Source: Microplitis mediator (lineage: Eukaryota > Arthropoda > Insecta > Hymenoptera > Braconidae). Taken from it: a DNA stretch of 64,000 nt. Positions 49,801-61,286 of the stretch are shown one piece after another (position 1 is the stretch's first letter; the number at the start of each line of letters is the position of its first letter). Where the stretch lies: the NCBI RefSeq assembly GCF_029852145.1, contig NC_079971.1, positions 6,567,697-6,631,696 on the forward strand. The letters run 5' to 3'. The position numbers were made by a program, and so were the translations under genes. The notes under the pieces are model-generated. The model was not told the DNA's origin and made no database searches. It saw nothing but the letters and a program-made list of their open reading frames with translations.

Positions 49801-52800
49801 GTAAGTAAAATATAATTTATTATTCATAATTGTAATCATGGATTACATTCAAAGCTTCTGTTACAATTAAAAAGTTTTATTGAGCATTAAGTTCATCAAT
49901 AAAATTATTTTTTTTATTATAACTGTAATCAATACCGTTATCATTATAATTTTTTGCATTTAAATTATTATTAGTGTAAGAAGATAAGTATTTATTTTAG
50001 CGCTATAAGCATCAGGAAAATCAAGATAGTCGCGTATGTAACAAAATGTAAATATGACGTCTAAAATCATATAAAATAAAACAGGCTTATAACGAGTAGT
50101 CGAGAACAAAACTAAACGCATGGTAGTGGGAAGACTGAAGTTTCAAGAAAAATTTCCCTTACGTCACCTAGACCAGGCTTTTGACGGGTAGTCGACTGTA
50201 CTGTCATTTAATTTAGTAATCAATTTTATCTTTATTGTTTGCATGCATATTTTATCACCTATTACCTTGTAAAATTGAAGAAAATTATCGTCTATGTTGA
50301 CAATCTTGGAATTAATGTGTAAAAAAAAATTTATTGAAACAAAACTTTTTTTAAAAATAAATACCTTTTCCTGCTGTACACGGATTTCTTGTTCAACTTC
50401 GTTCAATTCTTTTTCTACGTCAGTCCTCTACAAGCCGGAAATACAAATAAAAAAATAAAAGTAAAAAAAAAAACGAACAAAAAAAAAATTAAATAAAAAA
50501 TAAAATTAATAACTCGATATAGTAAACTACTTTTCAGTAGTTTAAAAAAATGCTGTGCATGCATCCGTGCGCATTCATCGGTTTATAATAATTGGAAATG
50601 TTTGATTTGTTGCTTTTATTTACTGAATAAATCAATTCAACACTTACTATTACCAGTGATAATTAAATAAAATGTTACCTGTGCTTTCAAATCATTTAGT
50701 CGCTTTTGTGCCTCTCCTCGTTGGTTTTCTAATTGTTTTAAAGTCGCAGCTAACGTGTCTAATTCACTCTGTAGGCTTTTTATTTCACCATTTTTTATCT
50801 TAATATCTGCTTCTTTTTGTGCAATATCTTGTTCCATTAGACGTCGCTCACGAGCTAAGTCAGCAATGTCTTTACTTATCATATCGAGTTCGGGATTTGA
50901 ATAAGTAGGAACATTATTGTTCTCCTGAAAACAAAAGCAATCATGTATCTGGAGATCGGAACGTTTTTCGCACAACGATAATGAAAAAAATTTATGTAAG
51001 TCGATAGATTAAGGAGGGAAAGGGTCTGAGATACAAAAGAAAACAACATATTTTTGTGATTTTTTTTCAGAGTACCTTCGTTATAAAAATTCTTAAAATT
51101 AGTGACATTATTAAGCATAATTACAAGAATATTCTGCTAAATTTTCATTTAAAAAATTTGAAAAATAAGCCAGTGGTAGTGGGGAGAGACGAGTCACTTT
51201 AAAAAAAAATCTCCATGCGGTAGGCAGGATAACTCATGACTGCTTCGTATGAAATTAAAAAACCAAAAAGATTTCTTTAGTACATGAGTTTATCTTGGAT
51301 TCGAACGAAGGAATGAACAAAATATTCATTTTTGAATTTTTGGTAAAGGTGCAATAAAAAATTTCTGATTTTTGTCAAAAATTGTTCCTTTTGTTTAATT
51401 AAAATATAAGTAGTTACTGAAAAAAAAAAAATTCTTCGTTCAAATTCGAGATAAAATTATGTACTAAAGAAATCTTTTGGTTTTTTGATTTCAGATGAAG
51501 CAGTCATAAGTTATCCTGCCTACCGCATGAAGACTTTTTTTGAGGTGACTCGACTCTCCCTACTACCACTGGCTTATTTTTCAATATTTTTTTATGAAAA
51601 TTTAGCAGAAAATTCTTGGAATGATGCTTAATAATGTCACAAATTTAAAGAATTTTAATAAAGAAGGTACTCTGAAAAAAAAAAAAAAAAAAACAATCAC
51701 AAAAATATCCTCTCTTTTGGTATCTCAGACCTCTTTCCCCCTTTAAGGTGTAGCTTGATGCTTTAAATTTTACTTAATTAATTCATAAATTTTTAATACG
51801 GTTATGACAGTTGAAAGTCATTGAAAATTTTTGAAAAGAGGGGGCACTGTCTGAGAATGTCCTTAATAAAAAAGTACATAAAATGTTGCTCTGTAAAATT
51901 TTAATTTTATATTATTTAATAGATATTGTCAGCAACTTTGATCTGCCAATAAAATTTCAAAACAAATTTAACAGCATGAACGAAAACATACGTGATGCGT
52001 GGAAAAAACAACACGGAAATGATATAAATATCAATATTAATGAATTAGCATATCCAGGAAGCAACCTAACATTACAAAATATCAATAGAAAACTTTGGGA
52101 TTATTATTATGAATGTCTAAGAAAAAGATATTCTGATATTGGTCCAGAGAAGGCATTACGTCTCTCTTCGTTGTCAGTATTGGAAGGAACATCTATTACG
52201 TAAGTTTTGGTGATAGAATTAAATTAATTATGATGTTTTTTTTTTATAATAATAACGAGAAACCTACAGTCCATTCATGAGTGCTCAAGTATTCTCTTAA
52301 TAACCCAGGAAACCCGAGTTTCAGCTCAGAAATTTAAATGAAACTTTTGACATCTCGATGATGTGCAGTTTATATAAAAAATTTTTTTTTTAAATATTTA
52401 TTTAGAGTCGCATTAACCTTTGGTCCTTAGCGACTACATTAACAGTTACAATCTATACATGGGTTGAAACTTTAATATAAAACAGAACGGAGAGAACAAC
52501 ATAAATGGCTGCGGTATTTGAATCAGGGTAATGACAAAGGTTATTATACAAAATTTTGTAGATTGAAGTTAATGAGTATCTCCTTGATTGCGTCCAGGTG
52601 TTTTACGTTGTTGAGGATTTCTAGTAGATTGGTTGGTAGTTTTAGTTCTTAGTTCCTTTATAGTTCTCAGTTTGGGGCACTTGATGAGTACATGTTCAAC
52701 GGTTAGGATCTCTTTACAGTCTGGACATTGTTGGGGATCAGATTTACTGATGATATGTCCGTGAGAGAATGCTGTATAAGCTATTCGCAGTCTTGTAAAC

Positions 52801-55800
52801 AGACATTGGACAGTTCTCAATTTGTATTGTGGGGCAATTTCCCAAATATCTTTCCGAATTTTGCTGAGTTTCGTGTTTACTGCGAAACGGTGCAACTTAT
52901 TTCCCACATGGAGATGATGAGAGATAAGTTGCACGTTCACAAATTTATTTCTTACAATAAATCTCCACAAAATTCACTAGACTTAATTTTACTATTTATT
53001 ACGATACTTCTAAGTTATTAATATTGTGACTTATTTATCTGAGTAATACTGAGTCGTTGGGTCCTCAACCACTAAGAATCGTGGATTACTCAGATAATAT
53101 AAATAGTAAAATTAAGTCTAGTGAATTTTGTGGAGACTTATTGTAAGAAATAAATTTGTGAACGTGCAACTTGTCTCTCATCATCTCCACGTGGGAAATA
53201 AGTTGCACAGTTTCAATGGCGCTCGAACAGGGACTTGAACCCTGGACCCTCGTCACAACTGATAAAAAATTGTATTTTAACTTTTTAGCTCTTTTATACG
53301 TAAAGTAACATGTAAATTTGACGTAAAATTGAAGCTGCTATTTTACCTCAAATTTATTTGTAATTTTACGTGTGGGAGAAAACAAAACATTGAAATGAAA
53401 TTTTTTGTGTACTAGACGTCATCGAGATGTCAAATGTTTCATTTCATTTTTCGAGTTAAAATTTTAATCATTTAGAGAGTTCTCATCGAAGTCAATTTTT
53501 TCTACCTTAATTTTTTATCTCACGTATTAAAATAGTTTAAAATGCAATATCTGCATTTCACCGAACGATGCGTACACAATTGAATCAATTGAATGGTTTT
53601 ATCGAGATATTCGTGACATAAATCCTGAGGATACGCAAATAGATACACTAGATGAAAATATTGTCATGTCCTCCGACGACGGAGCTCTGACTCTCTATAA
53701 TGTCCAAACATTTCAAGAAGGTTTATATTGGTGTAAAATGATAAATACTTTGTCTGATTACTATTATCTTTATGTTGCTGACGAGAACGAACCGATTATT
53801 ACGGTACGACCTGAAGAAGCGATTGAAGCTCAACATCCAGTACCTCCTTTAATACTTTACTCATACGGATTAAAAGTTTTTTCAACATGGTCCCCTTGGT
53901 CTCCTTGCTCATTGTGTAACATGATTGGCACGCGAGTAAGATATGGCCACTGTACAATATCTCTTCTAGAACCTCCGCAAGAAAATAATGGTGGGTAAAA
54001 TTATTTCAATACAGTCGACTACCCGTCAAAAGCCTGGTCTAGGGGACGTAAGGGAAATTTTTCTTGAAATTTCAGTCTTCCCATTACCGTGCGTTTAGTT
54101 TTGTTCTCGACTACTCGTTATAAGCCTGTTTTATTTTATATGATTTTAAACGTTATATTTACATTTTGTTACATACGCGACTATCTTGATTTTCCTGGTG
54201 CTTATAGCGCTAAAATAAATACTTATCTTCTTACACTAATAATAATTTAAATGCAAAAAATTATAATGATAACGGTATTGATTACAGTTATAATAAAAAA
54301 AATAATTTTATTGATGAACTTAATGCTCAATAAAACTTTTTAATTGTAACAGAAGCTTTGAATGTAATCCATGATTACAATTATGAATAATAAATTATAT
54401 TTTACTTAATAATGATTAAATTATTATCCGCGAAACATAGATAGTAAATTATCATCATTAATTTGTCTATTTTTTCCTATTCTTAGTTTATAATTTTGAC
54501 AATTTTAACGAAGGCTTATAACGGGTTCTGTAGTACGAAACTTTAGAGTGATTAAGTGGGGGAAGCTGGACTCAGTAACTTCCGATTGAGGGGAAGAGGT
54601 TTATGAAGGACAGGCTTATGACGGGTAGTCGACTGTATTTAGCAAGAAAAAAAATTATTTTTGAACTTTGTCATTAAAAAAGAAAAGTCTTATAATATTA
54701 CACCTACAGAAGAATCAATAGAACAAGTATCTAAAAATATGCTTGAAGATATTAGTGATGAAACAGAAAACGTGGGTGAGCAATTGACGACTGAAGAAAA
54801 AATATCGCGTGAACGATTGAAGAGACTGGCAAGAAAAGTATTAAGGATGTTTCAAAATCAATTGCCGTGTCGTTCGTCATTCACTCCTCGGAAAATTAAA
54901 GAAATTTACGAAATAAAAACCCGCAAAACAGAAATAATGAAGAAATTTTGTAAAGTTAAATGTCCACACAATGTCGTATATGAAGTACGAGATAGGAATG
55001 GCAGAGTAATAGAAACTGCGAATAATAGTGCTGGTATATTTTCTTTGGCTCAAGGAGTACCGGAAATTCAACCATCTGTAAAACGCATTACTCTGTATGA
55101 GAATCACGGGTACAGTTTGAAATTAAAATGTCCAGGGTAAGTTCAATAATTAGATTAAATATTTATTCCGCGATTAATATTTTTATATTAAATTTCTAGA
55201 AACATGAACATCGACTTGCCCATTGTTTGGAAAATCGGTACAAAAATTCTCAACCCAGAGTCATTACAAAAGCAATCTTACGGACGTATATTTATAGATT
55301 CACGTCAACAAATAAATTTTAAGCATCTGCGATATGCAGATATAAATATTTACAGTTGCTGGCAGAGAAATACTCTCGCTGGTGTAATTCGACTTGAAGT
55401 ATCGTATGAAATGCCTAAGAATCTGGACTACCGAGTTATGATGCTCGGTGCAATTCCATTGATCTCAGTATTTCTTTATGTTTATTATCGCGCTTGGCGA
55501 GGGCGCAATCGATTCAAAAAAAGTGAAATTGTTGAAAAATTCTTATCAAATAATAATAAAAATATTTAATAACACAACAGAGATGTCGACTTACCGCTAC
55601 TCCACCGTCAGTGAATTTTCTTAAAGACGGAGGTATCATTTCCGGCGTGAGTGCAGTAGGAGGATCGATTCCTCTCAACTTTTGTTTTATGAGCCACATC
55701 GAGAGAGCAAATTGTTCTTTGTTAAGCTTTCCACTCTGACCCAAATCACAAAGAGCCCTAGACCATAATAAATAAGTTATAGATACTACAAATAAACAAT

Positions 55801-58800
55801 AACTATAATATAACATTTAACTTTACCATATATGAGCGAGTATAGTTTGTGGAAGTCCACTCTGAAGAAACACATCTTTGATCTCAGTACCTGAGACAAA
55901 CCCGTCCATATCCATATCAGCTTGTAAAAATAATTTATCGGCAGCAGCTTGATCCTCGACTGAAACGACCCACTGCACATGCTGTTGCTGCGGTGGAGGC
56001 TAGAGTTTAAAAGTATCGTAAAATCATTTTGTAAATAAACATTAATAAATATTTAAAATATAAAACCGCTGTATCGACGTCTACCTTGACAGACTGCAGA
56101 CCCACTAAATTATTGATCGCGGATGCATTTGGTAGCGGTGGAATAGGTGGTATAGGTGCAGCTACCATCGCTGGAGCAGGTAAATCAGCGATAAGAGGAG
56201 CCTCTTTTCTCTTTCCCGCTGGCATCAATTCTGGTGGCAGTACACTTGGAATTGCATGCTTTTCCAAGGCTTTATAAACCAAATGCATAGCCTAAAAAAA
56301 CATGGTCACTGTATGATATGTACTGTCAGAGATAAAAGAGTAATTGAGTCTTTCCTGGAGACAAGAGTTTGTACTTAAGTTATAAAACTTAGCGATATTT
56401 TACGACTTGATACGATTGGGAAATTTTGTGAACTTTTTGTAAAATATTTTGACGGTAGGCTTAGGCTTGGGGTGACACATGTGGTCACTAAACGTAGCCA
56501 CGGTCGAATAACGCAGTTCATTTTTGGGTCCAGACAGGGACAGAAAATTTTTATAAGTAAGAGAGTACAAAGTTTAGATACAGAAAGGAGACTTCTTGAG
56601 CTTTAGTCAAGAACACATCACGTTATCCTGCTGACCGTGGATTCGTTCTAAAGTTTAGTTTTGATGTCGTGAATTTTGTCAGCTCATCGATTGAGTTCTA
56701 TTTTAAATTAGTGAATACTACGGATAATTATTTGACTGTAGTTATTGTAAGACTTTAGTTATTTGCAGACATGGAATTTCGAACTATGTCATATTTATAG
56801 ATCAATCTTCTTGAGAGTAATTTTGTAACGATAGTTATTTCATTGTTTATCGGATATCTTATAATTTAATAAAAATGAGTGACAATAAAAATGATATTAA
56901 TGGAAGTTCTAAGGCTAGCGAGCAACTACCTGCTGACCCTCTGACATATATGTGTAGATATATATAGACGAATTGGGGAGTTATGGCTAATTCTAAAAAT
57001 TAAAAATCAATAATTCTTACGACGACAAATTCATGCCTATCGAGCATTCCATCTTTGTCAATATCAGCAAGATCCCATATTTTCCCTAGCGTTTCCATTG
57101 GCAGTTTGCTGTCCATTAACAGGCCTTTAACTTGATTACCCGGTATGTAGCCATTTGTCGGGTGTAAATCATCAAATAAACGATCGTATTTAATGCGTTC
57201 ATGCGGTTTTATCGACCAATCGCTACTGATGACTGCTGAAATAACAGGTGGGGGAGGAACAGCCGGTGTTTTTTTGACGACTGGTTTGATGTCACCCTTA
57301 ACAAAATAATAAAATTATTATAAGCAATACTATAGTATATTTTTACAGGCATATTTTATTCCTCTGCTTACCATCTTCGGGGGAGGTATATCTTGACTCA
57401 AATTGGCGATGTTTAATTCGCGTCCAGCCTGAGCAAAGGCACATAATTTAAGGGCGACAAACATGCCCGTCTTGTCAAGTGAACCCCTAGACTGGGGATC
57501 AGCCATGTCCCAAATTTTGCTGAGTATCACATCACTCAGCTGGGACTTTTTGAGAAATCTCGCTGCATCCATCGCCTCAATTCTTCCACATCCTTTCGGA
57601 TCCGCCTTTAAAAATAAAATTAAACATCATCATCATCTGTAGCGTTATTTACCCTAGTAATACGTGTTTGAACAAGATTCTGGAGTAAGTATCTTGAGCA
57701 AGACCCCCAGCTGCTAGTGTCTTTTTCTACGTATGTCTTTCGCAAGATCGTGTACCAAGAAACCTATGTCAAGATTTGTGTACCTCTTGCACATGGTATC
57801 CTACGCAAGAATAGTATAAATATTTATTCATTTGGCTATGAAGTCTAAGCCCTTTGCAGTCATCCATATAAAATACAATATAGTATAAAATTATCATCTA
57901 TTACAATATCATCAAATTAGCTGGTAATACTTAAAAAGTGTTCAAAACACGACGTACGGAACTCTTTAAATGTTAATTTATTTGTACAATTGACTGGTAG
58001 GTTTTTTTACGCCCTTATTGCACATACAATAAACGATTTATCATATTTACCACTACGACAACTTGGTAGTGCTAATAAACCTTGTATATATGAGTGAATT
58101 TGGCAGACATCAGACAAATTTAAAACTATAAATAAATAGAGTAAATAATTAAAAAAATAATATTAATAAAAAACTTATTAATTTCAAAAATTTTAAAAAT
58201 GCGCATTTTTTTTTAATTTAATTTTATTCATTATTTACTCTATTTAGTAATAATTAAAAATTTGTCTGATGTCTGCTACGTTCACACTCATGTCGTATAT
58301 CACCTTCGCAGTTTTGGCTCTAAAATATAAATTTAATGACGAAATAAACCCATGTAACCCATATGAATTCCCTTGTATATTAAACAACAATAAAAGAATT
58401 CACGCCTTGTTTTTAATGTACACCACCCTGATTTTATATAATATGGAGTGACATGTTCGTATCTAGAGATATTAAAAATGAAACGTACACATATCAAAGA
58501 CATTTTGAACACGGTGCAATGAAGTGTCTGACGCATTTCTTGCACCAGTAACTTACAGCAGGTACTTACGCATGGCTCGCTCAAGATCTGCTCAAGGCTC
58601 AAGGACAATTTTGAGCCTTGAGCAGATCTTGAGCAAGCCATAAGCAACTATTTTCAACCATAGTCTTCCTCCAGAATTGAGTTATAATCTGGCACGAATT
58701 TCTTGTGTAAGTCTTGCAATTTAAATCTGGTCACAAGTATCTGCAGCAAGACATACGTAGAAAAAGACACTAGCACCTATCGATCTTAAGCAGACTTGCT

Positions 58801-59412
58801 CAAGAATTAAAAAAAATCGTTTTATGGGTTTATCCATCTAATAGCCTTGATAAATCTAACCTGGTTGTAGTAGGCCTCATAAATCGCTTCATGGCTTCCA
58901 GCCACCTAAAATAAAAAATGAAGTTTGCATTAACGTGGATCAATAAAATTATTGATGTCAAGTTTATCATAAGACTGTTATAAGTTTTCTTAATACAAAT
59001 CTATTATACAAGTACTGTATTAAATATATCCATTCTCAATAGTGACAAATTAAAAAATGAAAAATAAAAATTAAATGGAAGGATGTAAATAAGCCGTGTA
59101 GAGTTATTTAAAAAATTTGACAGCTGACAGTTAAACGATTAAATATTATGTTAATAAACGGTTGAGTAAATAACTGATGATAAATAAAATAAATCAAACA
59201 GCTCTGGAATAAAATTATCAGGCTGATAGGGAGTACGTCAGTTAATGAATAATCTACTGATAAAATCATTGCCTTGGCATAAAAAATTTTCTTTCGAAGG
59301 CTCGCTGATAATTTTTGGCGGACAGTAAATAGTGGTGTAGATATTGATGTTTGTTGTCTATTAATCAAAAAATGATGATTTATACCTGTGTGGGTGACGG
59401 CAGAGCAGCCAT
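46831..59412 (-). CDS. Eps-15: Epidermal growth factor receptor substrate 15 (Eps15)
   Basis: Endocytic scaffold that links AP-2, epsin and ubiquitinated cargo at clathrin-coated pits. Thirteen minus-strand exons join in phase: 59386-59412, 58861-58905, 57372-57605, 57021-57296, 56085-56291, 55827-55999, 55595-55757, 50679-50924, 50365-50427, 49111-49454, 48739-49042, 48058-48369, 46831-47601; 1,054 residues. Three EH domains lie in the first half (for example VILSKIWDMADPQSRGSLD; LGKIWDLADIDKDGMLDRHE; ADMDMDGFVSGTEI). A long coiled coil follows (exons 8-10, Q/E-rich), then 13 DPF motifs for AP-2 appendage binding. Two UIM-like helices end the protein (QQQLAWASQQSLR; EEADFAYAIELSKQE). The start MAALPSPTQ is the first ATG of a short exon. 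Intron 7 (4.7 kb) holds a foldback and a complete antisense gene. AATAAA-type signals follow the stop. Confidence 0.96.
48403..48702. mobile_element. Family C element in an Eps15 intron
   Basis: Contains gagcggatgacga, cgtatcggagtgaatg, atccagatcactcc and ctccgagtgaatttgaattt. About 300 bp, between Eps15 exons 11 and 12. Confidence 0.7.
49573..50198. mobile_element. 626-bp MITE with CAGTCGACTACCCG ends, copy 1 (Eps15 intron 9)
   Basis: Left end CAGCCGACTACCCGTCATAA; right end ttttgacgggtagtcgactg. It is flanked by TA on both sides (49571-49572 and 50199-50200), as expected for a Tc1/mariner/pogo-type target duplication. A second copy in opposite orientation lies at 54012-54635. No coding capacity. 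Confidence 0.85.
51012..51746. mobile_element. Foldback element in Eps15 intron 7, upstream of the FAM187A-like gene
   Basis: Ends aaggagggaaagggtctgag and ctcagacctctttccccctt are inverted, and the match continues inward (cagagtaccttc / gaaggtactctg; ccagtggtagtgggg / ctaccactgg). The two arms (about 51012-51345 and 51440-51746) share most of their length. An (A)n run interrupts the right arm near 51680. It ends about 137 nt before the FAM187A-like start codon. Confidence 0.75.
51883..55569 (+). CDS. FAM187A-like immunoglobulin-domain membrane protein, nested in Eps15 intron 7
   Basis: Predicted single-pass surface protein; molecular role unknown. Exons are 51883-52199, 53536-53990, 54683-55136 and 55200-55569, giving 531 residues. 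The first about 18 residues (MLLCKILILYYLIDIVS) look like a signal peptide. An Ig-like domain has Cys in ITLKCNIC and in GLYWCKM. A short WSPWSPC Trp/Cys-rich segment follows, then a second Ig-like part (SLKLKCPG to NIYSCWQ). A transmembrane helix (VMMLGAIPLISVFLYVYY) and a basic tail end the protein. Domain order resembles FAM187A as I remember it. The exon 2-3 junction (53990/54683) was chosen because it is the only pair with matching phase; the intron was enlarged by a 624-bp MITE, so the boundary is less sure. An AATAAA at 55555-55560 precedes the stop. The stop is only 25 nt from an Eps15 exon on the other strand. Confidence 0.65.
52380..52970 (-). mobile_element. 5'-truncated non-LTR retrotransposon (LINE) 3' end
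   Basis: The minus strand encodes the C-terminal tail typical of Jockey/R1/I-like ORF2 proteins: RLRIAYTAFSHGHIISK then CPDC, and TVEHVLIKCPKL (a C-C-H-C zinc-knuckle pattern). The frame ends at 52569 and a 3' UTR runs to a poly-A-like tract (T-run on the plus strand at about 52382-52393), preceded by aataaatatt. Everything upstream of this tail (reverse transcriptase, endonuclease) is missing. The 5' 90 bp overlaps the foldback at 52882-53215, so the first residues of the open frame are probably not LINE. It lies in FAM187A-like intron 1. Confidence 0.7.
52882..53217. mobile_element. Foldback element next to the LINE remnant
   Basis: The left arm (about 52882-52998: tgcaacttatttcccac, gttcacaaatttatttctta, ctagacttaattttac) is mirrored at about 53104-53217. 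The loop holds another short palindrome (atctgagtaata / ggattactcagat). Non-coding, in FAM187A-like intron 1. Confidence 0.7.
53220..53268 (-). other. tRNA T-arm-like fragment (possible pol III B-box or SINE relic)
   Basis: The minus strand reads ccagggttcaagtccctg then ttcgagcgcca. GGTTCAAGTCC fits the B-box/T-loop consensus with a 5-bp stem (CAGGG/CCCTG). No matching D-arm, anticodon stem or 5' acceptor strand is found upstream, so it is not an intact tRNA gene. Confidence 0.35.
54012..54635. mobile_element. 624-bp CAGTCGACTACCCG MITE, copy 2 (inverted relative to copy 1)
   Basis: Left end CAGTCGACTACCCGTCAAAA equals the reverse complement of the right end of copy 1; its right end acgggtagtcgactg matches the left. 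It is flanked by TA (54010-54011, 54636-54637). It sits in the FAM187A-like intron 2 and, on the other strand, in Eps15 intron 7. Confidence 0.85.
57663..58807. repeat. Family D repeat, copy 2, split by an insertion (Eps15 intron 2)
   Basis: The ends match the element at 2656-3083 (gctagtgtctttttctacgt; acatacgtagaaaaagacac). The match breaks at about 57812 and resumes at about 58490. The 680-bp insert contains a family A MITE (58089-58291). Confidence 0.65.
58089..58291. mobile_element. Family A MITE inside the family D insert
   Basis: Starts atgagtgaatttggcagaca and ends gatgtctgctacgttcacac. About 200 bp. Confidence 0.7.
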
Positions 59413-61286
59413 ACTTGCATGTAATTCTAGTTTAACCAATCGCACAGTCAATCAATAGCACTAGCCGTTTGTAACGATTTCGTCCCGCATTTCGTCTCTT
59501 CTCTGACGGATCTTTATCACCGGATGACGCCACTGAATGACGCTTGTCTTAACGGACGTTGAAATGTACTTGAGATAATATATATTTTTAAAAACTCGAC
59601 AACTTGTCGTCCTTCTTTCACGTTTTTTTACCAAAACCAGACCACGGTGATTTTGATCGAGCGCGAATCTACACAAAATCGTATATCGTACAAAGCTCTA
59701 TAGTAATATCACACACACACAGATTTAAAGACATATATGTAAACATACGTAGAAAACTACTATTATATCTTATCGTTGGTGGTGCGCACGTTTAGGCAGG
59801 CGCGGCTTACGAGAGAATGTTTCCCTACTGGATATGACACGATGGTATGATTTTCATGACACGATATAAACATTCATTGCCTTTAATCTTTAATTCACAT
59901 TAATATCTCGACGATAGCGACCTCAGTAAATCAAATTTTGGCGGGTAATCGGCGAAAAATAGAAATTCAATTGTTGAAGTCAATAAATTATTTATAAATG
60001 TCACTGCTGTAATTTTTTATCTTCAATTCATAAGTACAAGGGTGTGTACTCACAGGCGAGTAGGTGCCATTGAGACAGAAATTTATTGGACAGCATCGTC
60101 ATCACGAACATTTTGTTTATCTAGATGTTTACAGGCGTTCATTTTCGGGATAGAATGGGTCGTTTTTGTTTCCTATGAAAAATGATAATTAAGAAAAAAA
60201 AGATAATTTTTCATATAAATTAAAAATAAACTGTCTAAGTAATGATATAAATAAATAGAGAATAAAAACAATGACAGCAAATTTTTTAGATTTAGATCAT
60301 TTATTTTATGCCGAAGCCTAATGGCCAGATGGCAAAATACAATTACATAACATGATTATACAATAAAAATTTCACACAATCTTTATAATAGGTAACTTGA
60401 AAAAAGAAAAAAAAAAAAAAAAAAAAAAATTTAACAATTTAAAAATTAACAATATAAAATATTAATTTTGACATATGAGATCATTAATAATTTTAATGAT
60501 AAGATTTTAATATATTGATTTTCAAATTCTATAAATGCACATTTTTAGATTTTATTTGATTTAAATTAATTGACTTCAAAATTTTTCAAACTGACAATCA
60601 GCTGCATTCACCATCATCACTTATATTTTATTTGTTTCAAAATTTAAAAAATTACGACTAATTGTCAGGTGAATTCACACTCATTATTATTGCTGGTATA
60701 TCTATATATTATTAAAGTATATATATATATACTAGCAATATTAATTTAAACCCGGATAAAAATAAACTCGGTTTGAAAAACTGGACCTTAGTTTAAAAAA
60801 AAATCCAAAAACAATAATGTGTGAGTGTAGCTGACAGTCGGGAACTTTTTGAATTTTTGAATTCATTTAATAAAATGTAAGTAGAACAAAAATAAAAATA
60901 TGATCAAATAAAAAGATCAATGAAAAAGTACGCGCATTTTTCAAAATTTTATTATTTTAATTATTCAATTTATTTATTTAAAATTTATAGTCTCATATCT
61001 GCTACATTCACACTCATAAATAATTAGATGTCGGCTAACTTCAGTATCACAATTCCACGGGCCCCTAGATCTTGAAACAACTACAAGGTAGCCGGTCAGT
61101 TTTTTAAATTTCGCGCAATTTATAATTCTCCAAACGTGGCCTGCGTGGCCCGAAAAAACATATGTATATATTTAGACATATATAACCTTTATTTTTGATG
61201 AGCTCATATATAAATATAAATAATGGTTTATTTTTTTGACAGCAGGTCAAGTGAAATTAACAGAAATTTTTAAATTTAATTTAACA
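59413..61286. other. Head-to-head intergenic region between Eps15 and RFT1
   Basis: About 1.9 kb separates the divergent start codons. 59413-59800 is richer in G+C and probably holds the Eps15 promoter and 5' UTR (minus). There is a poly-A run at about 60408-60429. Family A-related ends lie at about 60590-60690, and a fuller family A copy at 60819-61017 ends ctgctacattcacactcata. The RFT1 promoter should lie in 61020-61286. Confidence 0.45.

Noticed and set aside
52728..53021. 97-codon plus-strand frame opposite the LINE remnant
   Set aside because: The opposite strand carries the recognisable LINE zinc-knuckle tail; this frame is its complement plus the foldback arm.
53220..53268. tRNA gene on the minus strand
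   Set aside because: Only the T-arm and a possible acceptor 3' strand can be seen; no anticodon arm, D-arm or pairing 5' acceptor strand.
56878..56970. Small frame starting MSDNKNDINGSSKASEQL in an Eps15 intron, possibly a retroelement gag start
   Set aside because: Stops after about 30 codons, no splice sites or family motif, and no LTR could be paired.
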